A DNA stretch of 11,794 nucleotides from Isohypsibius dastychi (Eukaryota; Tardigrada; Eutardigrada; Parachela; Isohypsibiidae): NCBI GenBank assembly GCA_034696485.1, contig JAQIWT010001230.1, positions 1 through 11,794 of the forward strand, in the 5' to 3' direction. Within the stretch, counting starts at the first letter, position 1, and each line of letters starts with the position of its first letter. The notes under the pieces were generated by a model. The model had not been told where the DNA came from and did no database searches. It saw only the letters and a program-made list of their open reading frames with translations. Positions 8,001 to 11,794 of the stretch are shown here, one piece after another. Position numbers and translations under genes: made by a program.

Positions 8001-11000
8001 CGAAATTATTTAACATTTTATTCTGGTATCTGTTTATTACAACTTGAACTTAGAATTGAACATATTGTTTCCAGGCTCGCTAAACGACATTGCATGTGTT
8101 CATCGAACCCACTGGCGTTTGGACAACTTGCGAACTTTAGTTGCCGCAAATAATGATTTACTCGCTTTTGAAGTCACCGGTGCTCCGCCATCTTCCCGAA
8201 AAGAACGAGCTTCGAGTGGCTCTAGTGGACTTCTGGTGAGCGGACCACTTTTTAGAGTTTTTCTCGCAGTTTTTTTTGTTTTTGGATTAATGTTAGTAAT
8301 GAATTCATACAGAATGTTGACCTTCTCAACACATTGATGAAAATATTCAACCTCAGTTGCTATTGCAGAATGGAATTTCGACCACTAGTGGCTCTTTGCT
8401 TTATCCGAATTTATCACTACTTGATCTCAACAACAACAAAATTTCGGAAATCCCGGAAGCAATATCCAATATGACAGGAATGTCGGTGCTAAACGTGGAG
8501 GGAAATGCGGACATAGTTGACATCCCAGCGCAACTTGGATTGCTTCCGAAGATGTGGACACTGAATGCAAATGGCTGCAACCTGGCAGAACCTTTGAAAA
8601 GCATGTTCGAGAATAAGCAGTACAAAACCACTGATATACTTGGATATCTCCGCTCGTCTCTGGAACGCACACAAGACTACACAAGGTTTGTGAAGTCTTG
8701 CGAACTCTGTTTACGAATTATGATGTGTATTTAACCAGGATGAAGCTGATGCTGGTCGGCCTAGAAAACAAAGGGAAAACGACTTTGCTTAAAGTTCTGA
8801 AGTCGGAAGAGTCTGCTCGAAGATCAAAACAACCGGAAACAAACTGGACCCAACGAATGGGTGGAAAAGGGCAGCGTCCGTCCAGCGCGCAGTTGTCAAC
8901 CGTTGGGATTGATTTGGGGGAATGGCATTGCAGTAATGGAACTAACGAAGTGACATTCAGAACCTGGGATTTCGCCGGTCAGCGGGAGTATTACGCCACC
9001 CATCAGTATTTTTTATCAAAACGAGCCATTTATTTGGTTGTGTGGAATCTGCTTGACAGTTACTCCGGCATACGGGATGTCACTCAGTGGCTCGTTAATA
9101 TTCAGGTCAGTTTGAATATTGCTCGTTTATTTTCGTCATTTTTCGAAATCAAAAAAGATTTTTGTTCTGTTATTTATTTTCTTTCACAAAATTACGGAAT
9201 TTTACAATAACGATTTTGTTTCAGGCTCGTGCTCCTGGTTCGATGGTCATTATTGTCGGTACGCATTTGGATGAAATCAGAGGTGGTCGCTTTCCCCCAA
9301 ATCATTTGGATAATTTGAAAAGAGAAGTTCGTGAGCGTTTTATGGGAGTGATCGATCCGGATAAGCATGGGCTGCCAAGGGTTGCTGGTTGCATTGAAGT
9401 CAGCTGTAAATCCAAACAGAATATATCGCAGTTGTGTGGAATGATCATCGAAGCAGCTTGGGGCATCCGGTCCCCGGGGACCAATAAGCGATTGATGGAG
9501 CAACAGGTACCAGCCATCTACGTCGCGCTGGAAGATCTGGTTGCTGGATTGGCGCATGAATACCGCGAAAGTGGACAGCATCCGGTTGTGTCTACGGAAT
9601 ATTTTCGTGCCATAGTTGCCCACGAATTGTATGAACGGTTCAACTTGACCTTTCGGGACTCAGCCGAACTGCGCCAAGCCGTGATGTTCCTGCATGATAA
9701 TGGTGATAATATTATTTCGACCGGAAGTTGGATAGTTTTAACGTTGGTTATTCTAGGCATCCTGTTGCATTATGAAGATTCAATGGGTTTGAAAGATTTG
9801 TACTTCCTGGATCCGCAGTGGCTTTGTGATGTTTTAGCATCTGTGATAACCGGTGAGTTCACACTAAAATCAAATCATCCGGAAAATATCCTAACTGGAG
9901 TGTTCAATAGTTAGAGAAGTAAATCCGTTTGTCAAGAAGGGAATCATGAAAATTGACGATTTAAAGATGCTGTTTAAGCCATCGAAATACGCGCTGATTG
10001 ACGTTCATACCTATATATTGAACTTGCTGAACAAATTTGAGGTGGCTTTGAAGTTGGATACGAAGAACCTGATGATACCTAGCCTGTTGCCGTTGAAAGC
10101 CGACGGAAATGAAATCAAGGTTGATCAGATACCTCTGCGCATCGAAATTAAAAGCAGCGGCAGAAACTGGATTCATTTCAAACCGTTTCTGGATAGTCCT
10201 GAGGAGGAACCGGTGAGGATCGAGAACCTTACTGAAGACCCATCCCTTCTTATAAGACGGTACGTTACAGTTATGCTACGTAGCTTTGGAAATTATATCT
10301 GAAGTTGGGTCTTTATAGCTTTTATGCCATGCTATACTTCCCGAGCGGTTTTTGGCCGAGATTTATTTCCCGCCTTATTTCTGACGAAAAGTTCCACAAA
10401 GACCTCAGAGGATATTATTTGAACGAAAGTAACTCGGGATTGTCAGTGGAGTGGCTTTGCTGGCAGAATGCGGTGGAGCTTCGGTATGCGAATAACGCCG
10501 TGCTGAAAGTAGGACAGATTGGACCGAAATCGCGACTTCCGGAGAGTGTTTCCTTGTTCCAAGCAAATGGCTGGAGAGAATTACGCTTCGATAACAAGGC
10601 GGTGTTGAAGATTACCCTTCCAGTCTATCGACGAGAGGATATCGTGATCACAAGCTTGACGAGTGTGACGATGATTCTGAATCGCTGTATCAATCATATT
10701 GATGCACTTCTCGAAGACTGGTATCCGAGTCTTGGCACGCGTTTTATTCATACTTCAACTGGTCAGTACCTCGTCACCAAGTTCATCCCGTGTCCACAGT
10801 GTGCCGCAAGTTGGGCTGTCAAAGACCGAACCGGAAGCGATGGGGATGCTGTCAACGTTTCCGAGAAGGGAGCAGGTCAACTAACAAGAGCGTTCAGTAT
10901 CGAGCAGGTTATCTACCGTGCGGTCACCGGTTATGAGGATGTCGTGTGTCCTGAACACGGGGAACTCAAGATTGGGAACATTGCACCGGAAACTAAATTC

Positions 11001-11794
11001 TTGGACTTGTCGGCCGATAGGCTGCTGTTTCCTGGTGAAATGAAACGTGGCCGAATTCTTGGACGAGGAGCTTTTGGATTTGTATACCGTGCTACAGTGA
11101 AAGCAAAGGTCAGTGCACATCGAGTTTACTAAATAATAATCTAATCATATCGACGCCCTAAATTATGTAATAATTAATTGTTAATTAAACAAGTTATTGT
11201 TAAATGATCCCTTTGTTTGGATAATTTGTAATTCAATAAGTTTATTTAATCATTTGTTAATTAATTTTGTACAGGGGAATAGACAAACTCAGGATGTCGC
11301 AGTGAAAATGCTCATCCCTGTTGATCCCGGTTTCGGGGCAGATGCTTCCTCCATCGCGGCGTTCAAGAGCGTCGTTCAGCAGTGGGAGCATGATCCGCTC
11401 CAATCGTACTGTAAAGCCTACTGGACCGCTCGTCAGGAGCTTTCTATCCTGACATCACTGAATCATTATCATATTGTTGGATTGGTCGGCTTAAACGTGC
11501 AGCCACTCGGAATCGTGCTTCAACTTGCTCCCAAAGGTATGTCTTTCCGAAGGCTCTCTGGTATGGCTTCAATATGTCTTCCAAAGGCTCTCTGTTGGAC
11601 CATATAAAAACACTCCGTCAGACAAGTGACCGGTTTTCGCCACTGACGATCCAGCAGATTTGTATTCAGATCACAAAAGCGCTGGAATATTTACATGAGT
11701 TCCGCATTATTTATCGAGATCTCAAGTCCGATAATGTTCTCGTATGGGATATTGATCAGAAGGTGTTGGTCAAGTTGACGGACTATGGAATATC
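5009..11794 (+). CDS. LRRK-family ROCO protein kinase (ankyrin-LRR-ROC-COR-kinase), 3' end outside window
   Basis: Large multidomain GTPase/kinase of the LRRK1/LRRK2/Lrrk/LRK-1 family. Exons: 5009-5030, 5149-5325, 5390-5430, 5500-5665, 5723-5758, 5818-5941, 6004-6145, 6210-6455, 6513-6891, 6947-7987, 8075-8235, 8369-8685, 8739-9105, 9225-9702, 9757-9852, 9911-10259, 10319-11108, 11275-11536 and 11587 to the edge; every join keeps phase, about 1800 aa seen. Order: ankyrin repeats (about 8-440), LRRs (about 525-930), ROC GTPase (P-loop GLENKGKTT 958-966, DFAGQ 1028-1032, THLD 1086-1089), COR (about 1150-1600), kinase from about 1625 (GRGAFG loop, Lys1655 in VAVK, Glu1699, YRD with Asp1776, DYG at 1797-1799). 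YRD and DYG are also found in LRRK2. Ankyrin repeats with no armadillo region, and a CPxC...CPxH pair before the kinase, resemble LRRK1 and protostome Lrrk. The start is the first ATG joined in frame to the ankyrin exon; an upstream exon is possible. C-lobe and any C-terminal WD40 lie off the window. Confidence 0.93.
5149..6891 (+). other. Ankyrin-repeat region of LRRK
   Basis: Eight short exons (2-9) encode the ankyrin region. Clear repeat cores are TALHSAAKSPNPSLVGVLL, TPLHIAAHHGRLEAVAGLL, TALYEAAFRGNRDIVKALL, LPLHVAIHLQHRVIVDLLL, SPLYLACETGNIRLVEQLI and SALYVATKSKNIGILKLLL followed by DHGADPN. A short basic exon (5723-5758, AKAERIAKQQK) interrupts the series. The number of repeats is larger than in human LRRK1, where only a few are recognised. 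A protein-interaction role is expected from the fold; the partner is unknown. Confidence 0.85.
7170..8620 (+). other. Leucine-rich repeat region of LRRK
   Basis: Repeats follow the LxxLxLSxNxLxxLP pattern: LVNLDLSHNLITSLP, LKDLNLSHNLLQNLP, LKNLNLSFNQFSTFP, LKHLDVSCNVLES, LSLLDLNNNKISEIP. The series is broken twice by non-LRR loops: a Ser/Thr/charged segment of about 60 residues (about 7520-7710) and a Ser-rich loop spanning the 8235/8369 exon junction. It is preceded by the family-typical segment ending in DENWLISSARALN. Confidence 0.88.
8739..9500 (+). other. ROC (Ras of complex proteins) GTPase domain of LRRK
   Basis: GTP-binding motifs are all present: G1 GLENKGKTT, a switch region leading to TVGID, G3 DFAGQ (with Gln after Gly, as in Ras-like GTPases), G4 THLD and a G5-like EVSCKS. 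The intron 9106-9224 splits the domain between the beta-strand ending WLVNIQ and the G4 strand. Confidence 0.9.
9703..9756 (+). other. Stop-free 54-nt intron in the COR-coding region
   Basis: Splicing here restores the family sequence FLHDNG-ILLHYEDS. The flanking exon ends at 9702 (AATG) and the next begins at 9757 (GCATCC); the donor is GTGATA and the acceptor TTATTCTAG. The intron is 54 nt, a multiple of three, and has no in-frame stop, so retention would insert 18 residues (about DNIISTGSWIVLTLVILG, hydrophobic) and keep the kinase in frame. Confidence 0.8.
11109..11274 (+). other. AT-rich 166-nt LRRK intron inside the kinase N-lobe
   Basis: Donor GTCAGT at 11109, acceptor TTTTGTACAG ending at 11274. 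It is the longest intron in the window and strikingly AT-rich, with an 11-bp direct repeat TTGTTAATTAA at 11178-11188 and 11254-11264; TTAATTAA is itself palindromic, so weak hairpins are possible. It separates the glycine-loop exon from the VAVK lysine exon. Confidence 0.8.
11531..11595 (+). repeat. Direct repeats spanning a 50-nt kinase intron (11537-11586)
   Basis: CCAAAGG occurs at 11531-11537 across the donor and at 11581-11587 across the acceptor. A longer imperfect direct repeat pairs 11538-11560 with 11573-11594 (one mismatch, one single-base indel), so most of the intron's first half is copied at its 3' end and into the next exon. The acceptor is AAG with a poor pyrimidine tract, yet this is the join that keeps the kinase frame (LAPK-GSLLDHIK). 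Confidence 0.75.

Noticed and set aside
9192-9623. 143-codon minus-strand ORF opposite the ROC domain
   Set aside because: Shadow of the conserved ROC coding frame; no independent support.
10305-10318. Starting the COR exon at the acceptor-like CTGAAG (about 10304)
   Set aside because: It fails in phase; the TTTATAG acceptor ending at 10318 keeps frame and gives the expected RRFYAMLYFPSGFWPRF.
11178-11264. AT-rich repeats in the kinase intron as a mobile-element remnant
   Set aside because: Only an 11-bp direct repeat and TTAATTAA palindromes; no terminal inverted repeats or coding remains, so simple AT-rich sequence is enough.

Overview
This is nuclear DNA from an animal, probably an invertebrate with compact introns. 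The evidence is three intron-rich genes with GT-AG introns mostly 50-90 nt long, all animal-type families: an SR-like RNA-binding protein, a GPR155/LYCHOS-type membrane protein and an LRRK-type ROCO kinase. Acceptors are not the strict TTTTCAG of nematodes. A small-genome protostome (crustacean- or tardigrade-like) fits, but the lineage cannot be fixed by eye. No prokaryotic, viral or mobile-element features were seen.

Layout. (1) 1-615, minus strand: 5' part of a gene for a protein with an Arg-Asp dipeptide-rich N-terminus followed by an RRM. Its 3' end lies beyond the left edge, and a noncoding 5' exon with a clear donor lies near 842. (2) 616-1415: head-to-head intergenic region, a likely bidirectional promoter, with a short 18-nt-period repeat. 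(3) 1416-4373, plus strand: a 12-exon GPR155/LYCHOS homologue (PIN-like transporter fold plus GPCR-like helices, about 734 aa) that appears to stop before the usual C-terminal DEP domain. (4) 4374-5008: intergenic, with one orphan open frame and a uORF that overlaps the next start codon. (5) 5009-11794, plus strand: a 19-exon (so far) LRRK gene, ankyrin - LRR - ROC - COR - kinase, cut by the right edge just after the DYG motif of the kinase (about 1800 aa seen).

Exon joins were built by hand from splice signals, reading-phase continuity and similarity to the families; every join listed keeps frame. The two plus-strand genes are plausibly linked in biology: in mammals GPR155/LYCHOS senses lysosomal cholesterol and LRRKs act at endolysosomal membranes. 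Co-function from adjacency is only inference. The least ordinary observations are about intron structure: a stop-free 54-nt intron that leaves the COR frame open, an intron bounded by direct repeats inside the kinase, several AAG acceptors, and a possible 29-nt intron.
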